Assembly: GCA_946800325.1 (NCBI GenBank) | Contig: OX326959.1 | Location: 38,120,908 to 38,184,907, forward strand | Direction of reading: 5' to 3' | Source of the DNA: Luzula sylvatica | Taxonomy: Eukaryota > Streptophyta > Magnoliopsida > Poales > Juncaceae | DNA length: 64,000 nt | The notes under the pieces: model-generated | Database searches by the model: none | The model's input: only the letters and a program-made list of their open reading frames with translations | Told to the model about the DNA's origin: nothing | Made by a program: the position numbers and the translations under genes | Shown here: positions 34,055-47,235 of the stretch, piece by piece | How the letters are laid out: each line of letters starts with the position of its first letter | Position numbering within the stretch: position 1 is the stretch's first letter

Positions 34055-36315
34055 GATATTTTTGAAGGTGTTAGACTTCAGTTTTTGATTTTATGCATAA
34101 AATAGTAAAAATAGAAATTTGTATGTGTTAGTCTTCAATCACGAAGTTTTTTGAGAAAAACATTAAAAATGAAGTATTTTGTTCATTTTAGAGAACTATT
34201 TTGGACACTTTTAGAAAAAATTATAATTGATATTTTTTAAGGTGTTAGACTTCAGTTTTTGATTTTTTGCAAAAAAATGGAAAAATTGAAATTTGTATGT
34301 GTTAGTCTTCAATCACGGAATTTTCTGAGAAAAACATGAAAAATGAAGTATTTTGCTCATTTTAGAGAACTATTTTGGTCTTTTTTAGAAAAAATGATAA
34401 TTGATATTTTTGAAGGTGTTAGACTTCAGTTTTTGATTTTTTGCAAAAAATAGGAAAAATAGAAATTTGTTTGTGTTAGTCTTCAATCACGAAGTTTTTT
34501 GAGAAAAACATTAAAAATGAATTATTTTGCTCATTTTAGAGAACTATTTTGGACTCTTTTAGAAAAAATTATAATTGATATTTTTTAATGTGTTAGACTT
34601 CAGTTTTTTATTTTTTGCAAAAAAACGGAAAAATTTAAATTTGTATGTGTTAGTCTTCAATCACGGAATTTTTTGAGAAAAACATGAAAAATGAAGTATT
34701 TTGCTCATTTTAGAGAACTATTTTGGTCTTTTTCAGAAAAAATGATAATTGATATTTTTGAAGGTGTTAGACTTCAGTTTTTGATTTTTTGCAAAAAATT
34801 GGAAAAATAGAAATTTGTATGTGTTAGTCTTCAATCACAACGTTTTTGAGAAAAACATGAAAAATGAGGTATTTTGCTCATTTTAGAGAACTATTTTGGT
34901 CTTTTTTAGAAAAAATGATAATTGATATTTTTGAAGGTGTTAGACTTCAGTTTTTGATTTTTTGCAAAAAATAGGAAAAATAGAAATTTGTATGTGTTAG
35001 TCTTCAATCACGAAGTTTTTTGAGAAAAACATTAAAAATGAAGTATTTTGCTCATTTTAGAGAACTATTTTGGACACTTTTAGAAAAAATTATAATTGAA
35101 ATTTTTTAAGGTGTTAGACTTCAGTTTTTGATTTTTTGCAAAAAAATGGAAAAATTGAAATTTGTATGTGTTAGTCTTCAATCACGGAATTTTTTGAGAA
35201 AAACATGAAAAATGAAGTATTTTGCTCATTTTAGAGAACTATTTTGGTCTTTTTTAGAAAAAATGATAATTGTTATTTTTGAAGGTGTTAGACTTCAGTT
35301 TTTTATTTTTTGCAAAAAAATGGAAAAATTGAAATTTGTATGTGTTAGTCTTCAATCACGGAATTTTTTGAGAAAAACATGAAAAATGAAGTATTTTGCT
35401 CATTTTAGAGAACTATTTTGGTCTTTTTTAGAAAAAATGATAATTGATATTTTTGAAGGTGTCAGACTTCAGTTTTTGATTTTTTGCAAAAAATAGGAAA
35501 AATAGAAATTTGTATGTGTTAGTCTTCAATCACGAAGTTTTTTGAGAAAAACATTAAAAATGAAGTATTTTGCACATTTTAGAGAACTATTTTGGACACT
35601 TTTAGAAAAAATTATAATTGATATTTTTTAAGGTGTTAGACTTCAGTTTTTGATTTTTAGCAAAAAAATGGAAAAATTGAAATTTGTATGTGTTAGTCTT
35701 GAATCACGGAATTTTTTGAGAAAAACATGAAAAATGAAGTATTTTGCTCTTTTTAGAGAACTATTTTGGACCCTTTTAGAAAAATGATAATTGATATTTT
35801 TTAAGGTGTTAGACTTCAGTTTTTGATTTTTTGCAAAAAAAATGGAAAAATTGAAATTTGTATGTGTTGGTCTTCAATCACAGAATTTTTTGAGAAAAAC
35901 ATGAAAAATGAAGTATTTTGCTCATTTTAGAGAACTATTTTGGTCTTTTTTAGAAAAAATGATAATTGATATTTTTGAAGGTGTTAGACTTCAGTTTTTG
36001 ATTTTATGCAAAAAATAGGAAAAATAGAAATTTGTATGTGTTAGTCTTCAATCACGAAGTTTTTTGAGAAAAACATTAAAAATGAAGTATTTTGTTCATT
36101 TTAGAGAACTATTTTGGACACTTTTAGAAAAAATTATAATTGATATTTTTTAAGGTGTTAGACTTCAGTTTTTGATTTTTTGCAAAAAAATGGAAAAATT
36201 GAAATTTGTATGTGTTAGTCTTCAATCACGGAATTTTTTGAGAAAAACATGAAAAATGAAGTATTTTGCTCATTTTAGAGAACTATTTTGGTCTTTTTTA
36301 GAAAAAATGATAATT

Positions 36316-36663
36316 GATATTTTTGAAGGTGTTAGACTTCAGTTTTTGATTTTTTGCAAAAAATAGGAAAAATAGAAATTTGTATGTGTTAGTCTTCAAT
36401 CACGAAGTTTTTTGAGAAAAACATTAAAAATGAATTATTTTGCTCATTTTAGAGAACTATTTTGGACTCTTTTAGATAAAATTATAATTGATATTTTTTA
36501 AGGTGTTAGACTTCAGTTTTTTATTTTTTGCAAAAAAACGGAAAAATTTAAATTTGTATGTGTTAGTCCTCAATCACGGAATTTTTTGAGAAAAACATGA
36601 AAAATGAAGTATTTTGCTCATTTTAGAGAACTATTTTGGTCTTTTTCAGAAAAAATGATAATT
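36316..36663 (+). repeat. Two-monomer block, first copy
   Basis: A cacgaag/gaattatttt/ggactc monomer plus an A7-cgg/aaaaatttaa monomer, 348 bp. The second monomer has gttagtcctcaat, which recurs in copy 3 near 38825. Confidence 0.83.
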
Positions 36664-37011
36664 GATATTTTTGAAGGTGTTAGACTTCAGTTTTTGATTT
36701 TTTGCAAAAAATAGGAAAAATAGAAATTTGTTTGTGTTAGTCTTCAATCACGAAGTTTTTTGAGAAAAACATTAAAAATGAATTATTTTGCTCATTTTAG
36801 AGAACTATTTTGGACTCTTTTAGAAAAAATTATAATTGATATTTTTTAAGGTGTTAGACTTCAGTTTTTTATTTTTTGCAAAAAAACGGAAAAATTTAAA
36901 TTTGTATGTGTTAGTCTTCAATCACGGAATTTTTTGAGAAAAACATGAAAAATGAAGTATTTTGCTCATTTTAGAGAACTATTTTGGTCTTTTTCAGAAA
37001 AAATGATAATT
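36664..37011 (+). repeat. Two-monomer block, second copy
   Basis: Same two monomer types at an offset of 348. It differs by tttgtttgtg and gttagtcttcaat, which resemble the single pair of copy 1 near 34470. The duplication is thus a mosaic of two slightly different parent pairs. Confidence 0.83.
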
Positions 37012-38924
37012 GATATTTTTGAAGGTGTTAGACTTCAGTTTTTGATTTTTTGCAAAAAATTGGAAAAATAGAAATTTGTATGTGTTAGTCTTCAATCACA
37101 ACGTTTTTGAGAAAAACATGAAAAATGAGGTATTTTGCTCATTTTAGAGAACTATTTTGGTCTTTTTTAGAGAAAATGATAATTGATATTTTTGAAGGTG
37201 TTAGACTTCAGTTTTTGATTTTTTGCAAAAAATAGGAAAAATAGAAATTTGTATGTGTTAGTCTTCAATCACGAAGTTTTTTGAGAAAAACATTAAAAAT
37301 GAAGTATTTTGCTCATTTTAGAGAACTATTTTGGACACTTTTAGAAAAAATTATAATTGAAATTTTTTAAGGTGTTAGACTTCAGTTTTTGATTTTTTGC
37401 AAAAAAATGGAAAAATTGAAATTTGTATGTGTTAGTCTTCAATCACGGAATTTTTTGAGAAAAACATGAAAAATGAAGTATTTTGCTCATTTTAGAGAAC
37501 TATTTTGGTCTTTTTTAGAAAAAATGATAATTGTTATTTTTGAAGGTGTTAGACTTCAGTTTTTTATTTTTTGCAAAAAAATGGAAAAATTGAAATTTGT
37601 ATGTGTTAGTCTTCAATCACGGAATTTTTTGAGAAAAACATGAAAAATGAAGTATTTTGCTCATTTTAGAGAACTATTTTGGTCTTTTTTAGAAAAAATG
37701 ATAATTGATATTTTTGAAGGTGTCAGACTTCAGTTTTTGATTTTTTGCAAAAAATAGGAAAAATAGAAATTTGTATGTGTTAGTCTTCAATCACGAAGTT
37801 TTTTGAGAAAAACATTAAAAATGAAGTATTTTGCACATTTTAGAGAACTATTTTGGACACTTTTAGAAAAAATTATAATTGATATTTTTTAAGGTGTTAG
37901 ACTTCAGTTTTTGATTTTTAGCAAAAAAATGGAAAAATTGAAATTTGTATGTGTTAGTCTTGAATCACGGAATTTTTTGAGAAAAACATGAAAAATGAAG
38001 TATTTTGCTCATTTTAGAGAACTATTTTGGACCCTTTTAGAAAAATGATAATTGATATTTTTTAAGGTGTTAGACTTCAGTTTTTGATTTTTTGCAAAAA
38101 AAATGGAAAAATTGAAATTTGTATGTGTTGGTCTTCAATCACAGAATTTTTTGAGAAAAACATGAAAAATGAAGTATTTTGCTCATTTTAGAGAACTATT
38201 TTGGTCTTTTTTAGAAAAAATGATAATTGATATTTTTGAAGGTGTTAGACTTCAGTTTTTGATTTTATGCAAAAAATAGGAAAAATAGAAATTTGTATGT
38301 GTTAGTCTTCAATCACGAAGTTTTTTGAGAAAAACATTAAAAATGAAGTATTTTGTTCATTTTAGAGAACTATTTTGGACACTTTTAGAAAAAATTATAA
38401 TTGATATTTTTTAAGGTGTTAGACTTCAGTTTTTGATTTTTTGCAAAAAAATGGAAAAATTGAAATTTGTATGTGTTAGTCTTCAATCACGGAATTTTTT
38501 GAGAAAAACATGAAAAATGAAGTATTTTGCTCATTTTAGAGAACTATTTTGGTCTTTTTTAGAAAAAATGATAATTGATATTTTTGAAGGTGTTAGACTT
38601 CAGTTTTTGATTTTTTGCAAAAAATAGGAAAAATAGAAATTTGTATGTGTTAGTCTTCAATCACGAAGTTTTTTGAGAAAAACATTAAAAATGAATTATT
38701 TTGCTCATTTTAGAGAACTATTTTGGACTCTTTTAGAAAAAATTATAATTGATATTTTTTAAGGTGTTAGACTTCAGTTTTTTATTTTTTGCAAAAAAAC
38801 TGAAAAATTTAAATTTGTATGTGTTAGTCCTCAATCACGGAATTTTTTGAGAAAAACATGAAAAATGAAGTATTTTGCTCATTTTAGAGAACTATTTTGG
38901 TCTTTTTCAGAAAAAATGATAATT
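37012..38924 (+). repeat. Family D HOR, copy 3 (base 11-mer)
   Basis: 1,913 bp, the simplest version: cacaacg; cacgaag/attgaaatt; A7/ttgttatt; ttttttatt; gtgtcagac; tttttagc/gaatc; A8/cacagaa; ttttatgc/ttttgttc; A7; cacgaag/gaatt; aaaaaaactg/aaaaatttaa. Neither local duplication is present, which supports an 11-monomer base unit. Confidence 0.87.
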
Positions 38925-41900
38925 GATATTTTTGAAGGTGTTAGACTTCAGTTTTTTATTTTTTGCAAAAAATTGGAAAAATAGAAATTTGTATGTGTTA
39001 GTCTTCAATCACGGAATTTTTTTAGAAAATCATGAAAAATGAAGTATTTTGCTCATTTTAGAGAACTATTTTGGTCTTTTTTAGAAAAAATGATAATTGA
39101 TATTTTTGAAGGTGTTAGACTTCAGTTTTTGATTTTTTACAAAAAATTGGAAAAATAGAAATTTGTATGTGTTAGTCTTCAATCCCGGAGTTTTTTGAGA
39201 AAAACATGAAAAATGAAGTATTTTGCTCATTTTGGAGAACTATTTTGGTCTTTTTTAGAAAAAATTTTAATTGATATTTTTGAAGGTGTTAGACTTCAGT
39301 TTTTGATTTTTTGCAAAAAATAGAAAAAATAGAAATTTGTATGTGTTAGTCTTCAATCACGACGTTTTTTGAGAAAAACATGAAAAATGAGGTATTTTGC
39401 TCATTTTAGAGAACTGTTTTGGTCTTTTTTAGAAAAAAATGATAATTGATATTTTTGAAGGTGTTAGACTTCAGTTTTTGATTTTTTGCAAAAAATAGGA
39501 AAAATAGAAATTTGTATGTGTTAGTCTTCAATCACGAAGTTTTTTGAGAAAAACATTAAAAATGAAGTATTTTGCTCATTTTAGAGAACTATTTTGGACA
39601 CTTTTAGAAAAAATTATAATTGATATTTTTTAAGGTGTTAGACTTCAGTTTTTGATTTTTTGCAAAACAATGGAAAAATTGAAATTTGTATGTGTTAGTC
39701 TTCAATCACGGAATTTTTTGATAAAAACATGAAAAATGAAGTATTTTTCTCATTTTAGAGAACTATTTTGGACCCTTTTAGAAAAATGATAATTGATATT
39801 TTTTAAGGTGTTAGACTTCAGTTTTTGATTTTTTGCAAAAAAATGGAAAAATTGAAATTTGTATGTGTTAGTCTTCAATAACGGAATTTTTTGAGAAAAA
39901 CATGAAAAATGAAGTATTTTGCTCATTTTAGAGAACTATTTTGGTCTTCTTTAGAAAAAATGATAATTGATATTTTTGAAGGTGTTAGACTTCAGTTTTT
40001 GATTTTTTGCAAAAAAATGGAAAAATTGAAATTTGTATGTGTTAGTCTTCAATCACGGAATTTTTTGAGAAAAACATAAAAAATGAAGTATTTTGCTCAT
40101 TTTAGAGAACTATTTTGGTCTTTTTTAGAAAAAATGATAATTGATATTTTTGAAGGTGTTAGACTTCAGTTTTTGATTTTATGCAAAAAATACGAAAAAT
40201 AGAAATTTGTATGTGTTAGTCTTCAATCACGAAGTTTTTTGAGAAAAACATTAAAAATGAAGTATTTTGCTCATTTTAGAGAACTATTTTGGACACTTTT
40301 AGAAAAAATTATAATTGATATTTTTTAGGGTGTTAGACTTCAGTTTTTGATTTTTTGCAAAAAAATGGAAAAATTGAAATTTGTATGTGTTAGTCTTCAA
40401 TCACGGAATTTTTTGAGAAAAACATGAAATATGAAGTATTTTGCTCATTTTAGAGAACTATTTTGGTCTTTTTTAGAAAAAATGATAATTGATATTTTTG
40501 AAGGTGTTAGACTTCAGTTTTTGATTTTTTGCAAAAAATAGGAAAAATAGAAATTTGTATGTGTTAGTCTTCAATCACGAAGTTTTTTGAGAAAAACATT
40601 AAAAATGAATTATTTTGCTAATTTTAGAGAACTATTTTGGACTCTTTTAGAAAAAATTATAATTGATATTTTTAAGGTGTTAGACTTCAGTTTTTGATTT
40701 TTTGCAAAAAAATGGAAAAATTTAAATTTGCATGTGTTAGTCTTCAATCACGGAATTTTTTGAGAAAAACATGAAAAATGAAGTATTTTGCTAATTTTAG
40801 AGAACTATTTTGGTCTTTTTCAGAAAAAATGATAATTGGTATTTTTGAAGGTGTTAGACTTCAGTTTTTTATTTTTTGCAAAAAATTGGAAAAATAGAAA
40901 TTTGTATGTGTTAGTCTTCAATCACGGAATTTTTTTAGAAAATCATGAAAAATGAAGTATTTTGCTCATTTTAGAGAACTATTTTGGTCTTTTTTAGAAA
41001 AAATGATAATTGATATTTTTGAAGGTGTTAGACTTCAGTTTTTGATTTTTTACAAAAAATTGGAAAAATAGAAATTTGTATGTGTAAGTCTTCAATCCCG
41101 GAGTTTTTTGAGAAAAACATGAAAAATGAAGTATTTTGCTCATTTTAGAGAACTATTTTGGTCTTTTTTAGAAAAAATTATAATTGATATTTTTGAAGGT
41201 GTTAGACTTCCGTTTTTGATTTTTTGCAAAAAATAGGAAAAATAGAAATTTGTATGTGTTAGTCTTCAGTCACGACGTTTTTTGAGAAAAACATGAAAAA
41301 TGAGGTATTTTGCTCATTTTAGAGAACTATTTTGGTCTTTTTTAGAAAAAATGATAATTGATATTTTTGAAGGTGTTAGACTTCAGTTTTTGATTTTTTG
41401 CAAAAAATTGGAAAAATAGAAATTTGTATGTGTTAGTCTTCAATCACGAAGTTTTTTGAGAAAAACATGAAAAATGAAGTATTTTGCTCATTTTAGAGAA
41501 CTATTTTGGACACTTTTAGAAAAAAATGATAATTGATATTTTTGAAGGTGTTATACTTCAGTTTTTGATTTTTTGCAAAAAAATGGAAAAATTGAAATTT
41601 GTATGTGTTAGTCTTCAATCACGGAATTTTTTGAGAAAAACATAAAAAATGAAGTATTTTGCTCATTTTAGAGAACTATTTTGGTCTTTTTTAGAAAAAA
41701 TGATAATTGATATTTTTGAAGGTGTTAGACATCAGTTTTTGATTTTATGCAAAAAATAGGAAAAATAGAAATTTGTATGTTTTAGTCTTCAATCACGAAG
41801 TTTTTTGAGAAAAACATTAAAAATGAAGTATTTTGCTCATTTTAGAGAACTATTTTGGACACTTTTAGAAAAAATTATAATTGATATTTTTTAAGGTGTT

Positions 41901-44625
41901 AGACTTCAGTTTTTGATTTTTTGTAAAAAAATGGAAAAATTGAAATTTGTATGTGTTAGTCTTCAATCACGGAATTTTTTGAGAAAAACATGAAAAATGA
42001 AGTATTTTGCTCATTTTAGAGAACTATTTTGGTCTTTTTTAGAAAAAATGATAATTGATATTTTTGAAGGTGTTAGACTTCAGTTTTTGATTTTTTGCAA
42101 AAAATAGGAAAAATAGAAATTTGTATGTGTTAGTCTTCAATCACGAAGTTTTTTGAGAAAAACATTAAAAATGATTTATTTTGCTCATTTTAGAGAACTA
42201 TTTTGGACTCTTTTAGAAAAAATTATAATTGATATTTTTTAAGGTGTTAGACTTCAGTTTTTGATTTTTGGCAAAAAAATGGAAAAATTTAAATTTGTAT
42301 GTGCTAGTCTTCAATCACGGAATTGTTTGAGAAAAACATGAAAAATGAAGTATTTTGCTCATTTTAGAGAACTATTTTGGTCTTTTTCAGAAAAAATGAT
42401 AATTGATATTTTTGAAGGTGTTAGACTTCAGTTTTTTTTTTTGCAAAAAATTGGAAAAATAGAAATTTGTATGTGTTAGTCTTCAATCACGGAATTTTTT
42501 TAGAAAATCATGAAAAATGAAGTATTTTGCTCATTTTAGAGAACTATTTTGGCCTTTTTTAGAAAAAATTATAATTGATATTTTTGAAGGTGTTAGATTT
42601 CAGTTTTTGATTTTTTGCAAAAAATAGGAAAAATAGAAATTTGTATGTGTTAGTCTTCAATCACGACGTTTTTTGAGAAAAACATGAAAAATGAGGTATT
42701 TTGCTCATTTTAGAGAACTATTTTGGTCTTTTTTAGAAAAAATGATAATTGATATTTTTGAAGGTGTTAGACTTCAGTTTTTGATTTTTTGCAAAAAATA
42801 GGAAAAATAGAAATTTGTATGTGTTAGTCTTCAATCACGAAGTTTTTTGAGAAAAACATTAAAAATGAAGTATCTTTCTCATTTTAGAGAACTATTTTGG
42901 ACACTTTTAGAAAAAATTATAATTGATATTTTTTAAGGTGTTAGACTTCAGTTTTTGATTTTTTTTCAATCACGGAATTTTTTGAGAAAATCATGAAAAA
43001 TGAAGTATTTTGCTCATTTTAGAGAACTATTTTGGCCTTTTTTAGAAAAATGATAATTGATATTTTTGAAGGTGTTAGACTTCAGTTTTTGATTTTTTGC
43101 AAAAAATTGGAAAAATTGAAATTTGTATGTGTTAGTCTTCAATCACGGAATTTTTTGAGAAAAACATAAAAAATGAAGTATTTTGCTCATTTTAGAGAAC
43201 TATTTTGGTCTTTTTTAGAAAAAATGATAATTGATATTTTTGAAGGTGTTAGACTTCAGTTTTTGATTTTATGCAAAAAATAGGAAAAATAGAAAATTTG
43301 TAAGTGTTAGTCTTCAATCACGAAGTTTTTTGAGAAAAACATTAAAAATGAAGTATTTTGCTCATTTTAGAGAACTATTTTGGTCTTTTTTAGAAAAAAT
43401 GATAATTGATATTTTTGAAGGTGTTAGACTTCAGTTTTTGATTTTTTGCAAAAAATAGGAAAAATAGAAAATTTGTATGTGTTAGTCTTCAATCACGAAG
43501 TTTTTTGAGAAAAACATTAAAATTGAATTATTTTGCTCATTTTAGAGAACTATTTTGGACTCTTTTAGAAAAAATTATAATTGATATTTTTTAAGGTGTT
43601 AGACTTCAGTTTTTGATTTTTTGCAAAAAAATGGAAAAATTTAAATTTGTATGTGTTAGTCTTCAATCACGGAATTTTTTGAGAAAAACATGAAAAATGA
43701 AGTATTTTGCTCATTTTAGAGAACTATTTTGGTCTTTTTCAGAAAAAATGATAATTGATATTTTTGAAGGTGTTAGACTTCAGTTTTTTATTTTTTGCAA
43801 AAAATTGGAAAAATAGAAATTTGTATGTGTTAGTCTTCAATCACGGAATTTTTTTAGAAAATCATGAAAAATGAAGTATTTTGCTCATTTTAGAGAACTA
43901 TATTGGTCTTTTTTAGAAAAAATGATAATTGATATTTTTGAAGGTGTAGACTTCAGTTTTTGATTTTTTACAAAAAATTGGAAAAATAGAAATTTGTATG
44001 TGTAAGTCTTCAATCCCGGAGTTTTTTGAGAAAAACATGAAAAATGAAGTATTTTGCTCATTTTAGAGAACTATTTTTGTCTTTTTTAGAAAAAATGATA
44101 ATTGATATTTTTTAAGGTGTTAGACTTCAGTTTTTGATTTTATGCAAAAAATAGGAAAAATACAAATTTGTATGTGTTAGTCTTCAATCACGAAGTTTTT
44201 TGAGAAAAACATTAAAAATGAAGTATTTTGCTCATTTCAGAGAACTATTTTGGACACTTTTAGAAAAAATTATAATTGATATTTTTTAAGGTGTTAGACT
44301 TCAGTTTTTGATTTTTTGCAAAAAAATGGAAAAATTGAAATTTGTATGTGTTAGTCTTCAATCACGGAATTTTTTGAGAAAAACATGAAAAATGAAGTAT
44401 TTTGCTCATTTTAGAGAACTATTTTGGTCTTTTTCAGAAAAAATGATAATTGATATTTTTGAAGGTGTTAGACTTCAGTTTTTTATTTTTTGCAAAAAAT
44501 TGGAAAAATAGAAATTTGTATGTGTTAGTCTTCAATCACGGAATTTTTTTAGAAAATCATGAAAAATGAAGTATTTTGCTCATTTTAGAGAACTATTTTG
44601 GCCTTTTTTAGAAAAAATGATAATT
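38925..44625 (+). repeat. Irregular satellite stretch with loose recurrence
   Basis: About 32 full monomers and one truncated monomer. A loose motif recurs (gaattatttt/ggactc, then aaaaatttaa, then tttttattttttgc/aattgg with ggaattttttt-agaaaatc), with the last marker near 39014, 40925, 42488, 43845 and 44540. The spacing varies from four to eleven monomers. Private changes are dense, for example aattttaatt near 39264, gataaaaac near 39721, cttccgttt near 41208, gttttttttttgc near 42431, gattgg-type tattggtc near 43901 and gtgtagac near 43946. No exact HOR period holds. Confidence 0.75.
42925..43058 (+). repeat. Truncated monomer, 134 bp
   Basis: Successive gatattt starts are 134 apart. The sequence passes from cagtttttgatttttttt directly to caatcacggaatt, losing about 40 bases covering the A-run half of S1 and the opening gtgttagt of S2. 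The remaining S2 and S3 are intact, so the array stays in tandem register after it. Confidence 0.85.
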
Positions 44626-47235
44626 GATATTTTTGAAGGTGTTAGACTTCAGTTTTTGATTTTTTACAAAAAATTGGAAAAATAGAAATTTGTATGTGTA
44701 AGTCTTCAATCCTGGAGTTTTTTGAGAAAAACATGAAAAATGAAGTATTTTGCTCATTTTAGAGAACTATTTTGGTCTTTTTTAGAAAAAATTATAATTG
44801 ATATTTTTGAAGGTGTTAGACTTCAGTTTTTGATTTTATACAAAAAATAGGAAAAATAGAAATTTGTATGTGTTAGTCTTCAATCACGAAGTTTTTTGAG
44901 AAAAACATTAAAAATGAAGTATTTTGCTCATTTTAGAGAACTATTTTGGACACTTTTAGAAAAAATTATAATTGATATTTTTTAAGGTGTTAGACTTCAG
45001 TTTTTGATTTTTTGCAAAAAAATGGAAAAATTGAAATTTGTATGTGTTAGTCTTCAATCACGGAATTTTTTGAGAAAAACATGAAAAATGAAGTATTTTG
45101 CTCATTTTAGAGAACTATTTTGGTCTTTTTTAGAAAAAATGATAATTGATGTTTTTGAAGGTGTTAGACTTCAGTTTTTGATTTTATGCAAAAAATAGGA
45201 AAAATAGAAATTTGTACGTGTTAGTCTTCAATCACGAAGTTATTTGAGAAAAACATTAAAAATGAAGTATTTTGCTCATTTTAGAGAACTATTTTGGACA
45301 CTTTTAGAAAAAATTATAATTGATATTTTTGAAGGTGTTAGACTTCAGTTTTTGATTTTTTGCAAAAAATAGGAAAAATAGAAATTTGTATGTGTTAGTC
45401 TTCAATCACGGAGTTTTTTGAGAAAAACATTACAAATGAATTATTTTGCTCATTTTAGAGAACTATTTTGGACACTTTTAGAAAAAATTATAATTGATAT
45501 TTTTTAAGGTGTTAGACTTCAGTTCTTTATTTTTTGCAAAAAAATGGAAAAATTTAAATTTGTATGTGTTAGTCTTCAATCACGGAATGTTTTGAGAAAA
45601 ACATGAAAAATGAAGTATTTTGCTCATTTTAGAGAACTATTTTGGACCCTTTTAGAAAAATGATAATTGATATTTTTTAAGGTGTTAGATTTCAGTTTTT
45701 GATTTTTTGCAAAATATAGGAAAAATAGAAATTTGTATGTGTTACTCTTCAATCACGAAGTTTTTTGAGAAAAACATTAAAAATGAAGTATTTTGCTCAT
45801 TTTAGAGAACTATTTTGGACACCTTTTGAAAAAAATATAATTGATATTTTTTATGGTGTTAGACTTCAGTTTTTGATTTTTTGCAAGAAATAGGAAAAAA
45901 TTGAAATTTGTATGTGTTATTCTTCAATCACGGAATTTTTTGAGAAAATCATGAAAAATGAAGTATTTTGCTCATTTTAGAGAACTATTTTGGTCTTTTT
46001 TAGAAAAATGATAATTGAAATTTTTGAAGGTGTTAGACTTCAGTTTTTGATTTTTTGCAAAAAATTGGAAAAATTGAAATTTGTATGTGTTAGTCTTCAA
46101 TCACGGAATTTTTTGAGAAAATCATGAAAAATGAAGTATTTTGCTCATTTTAGAGAACTATTTTGGTCTTTTTTAGAAAAAATGATAATGGATATTTTTG
46201 AAGGTGTTAGACTTCAGTTTTTGATTTTATGCAAAAAATAGGAAAAATAGAAATTTGTATGTGTTAGTCTTCAATCCCGGAGTTTTTTGAGAAAATCATG
46301 AAAAATAAAGTATTTTGCTCATTTTAGAGAACTATTTTGGTCTTTTTAAGAAAAAATGATTATTGATATTTTTTAAGGTGTTAGACATCAGTTTTTGATT
46401 TTATGGAAAAAGTAGGAAAAATAGAAATTTGTATGTGTTAGTCTTCAATCCCGGAGTTTTTTGAGAAAATCATGAAAAATAAAGTATTTTGCTCATTTTA
46501 GAGAACTATTTTGGTCTTTTTAAGAAAAAATGATTATTGATATTTTTGAAGGTGTTAGACTTCAGTTTTTGATTTTATGCAAAAAATAGGAACAATAGAA
46601 ATTTGTATTTGTTAGTCTTCAATCCCGGAGTTTTTTGAGAAAAACATGAAAAATGAAGTATTTTGCTCAATTTAGAGAACTATTTTTGTCTTTTTTAGAA
46701 AAAATGATAATTGATATTTTTTAAGGTGTTAGACTTCAGATTTTGATTTTATGCAAAAAATAGGAAAAATATAAATTTGTATGTGTTAGTCTTCAATCAC
46801 GATGTTTTTTGAGAAAAACATTAAAAATGAAGTATTTTGCTCATTTCAGAGAACTATTTTGGACACTTTTAGAAAAAATTATAATTGATATTTTTTAAGG
46901 TGTTAGACTTCAGTTTTTGATTTTTTGCAAAAAAATGGAAAAATTGAAATTTGTATGTGTTAGTCTTCAATCACGGAATTTTTTGAGAAAAACATGAAAA
47001 ATGAAGTATTTTGCTCATTTTAGAGAACTATTTTGGTCTTTTTCAGAAAAAATGATAATTGATATTTTTGAAGGTGTTAGACTTCAGTTTTTTTATTTTT
47101 TGCAAAAAATTGGAAAAATAGAAATTTGTATGTGTTAGTGTTCAATCACGGAATTTTCATCGAAAATCATGAAAAATGAAGTATTTTGCTCATTTTAGAG
47201 AACTATTTTGGTCTTTTTTAGAAAAAATGATAATT
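44626..47235 (+). repeat. Family G HOR, copy 1 (15 monomers)
   Basis: 2,610 bp, anchored on the ttttac/gtgtaagtc monomer. Further markers in order: ttttatac; A7; gatgttttt/tacgtg; cattacaaatg; cagttcttt; gatttcag/aaatatagg/ttactc; caagaaatagg/ttattc; aattgg; cccgg/aataaagt; agacatcag/tttatgg; ggaacaatag; cagattttg; A7; gtgttcaatc with ttttcatcgaaa. Only a handful of differences from copy 2 are visible, for example cctgg/cccgg near 44712 and tttttatgg/tttttaagg near 45851. Confidence 0.92.

Larger units (their letters stand above)
32141..34750 (+). repeat. Family D HOR, copy 1 (15 monomers)
   Basis: 2,610 bp between the starts of two cacaacg monomers. Markers in order are cacaacg; cacgaag with attgaaatttttt; A7; ttttttatt; ggtgtcagac; tttttagc with gtcttgaatc; A8 with cacagaa; and later monomers. 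The block ttttttatt to cacagaa occurs twice (32662-33357 and 33358-34054). Removing one copy leaves the 11-monomer order seen at 37012-38924. Confidence 0.85.
34751..37011 (+). repeat. Family D HOR, copy 2 (13 monomers)
   Basis: 2,261 bp. It has the four-monomer block only once but contains a two-monomer duplication near its end (36316-36663 and 36664-37011). A private attgttattttt near 35270 is shared with copy 3 at 37532, exactly 2,261 bases away, so copies 2 and 3 are closest relatives. Confidence 0.87.
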
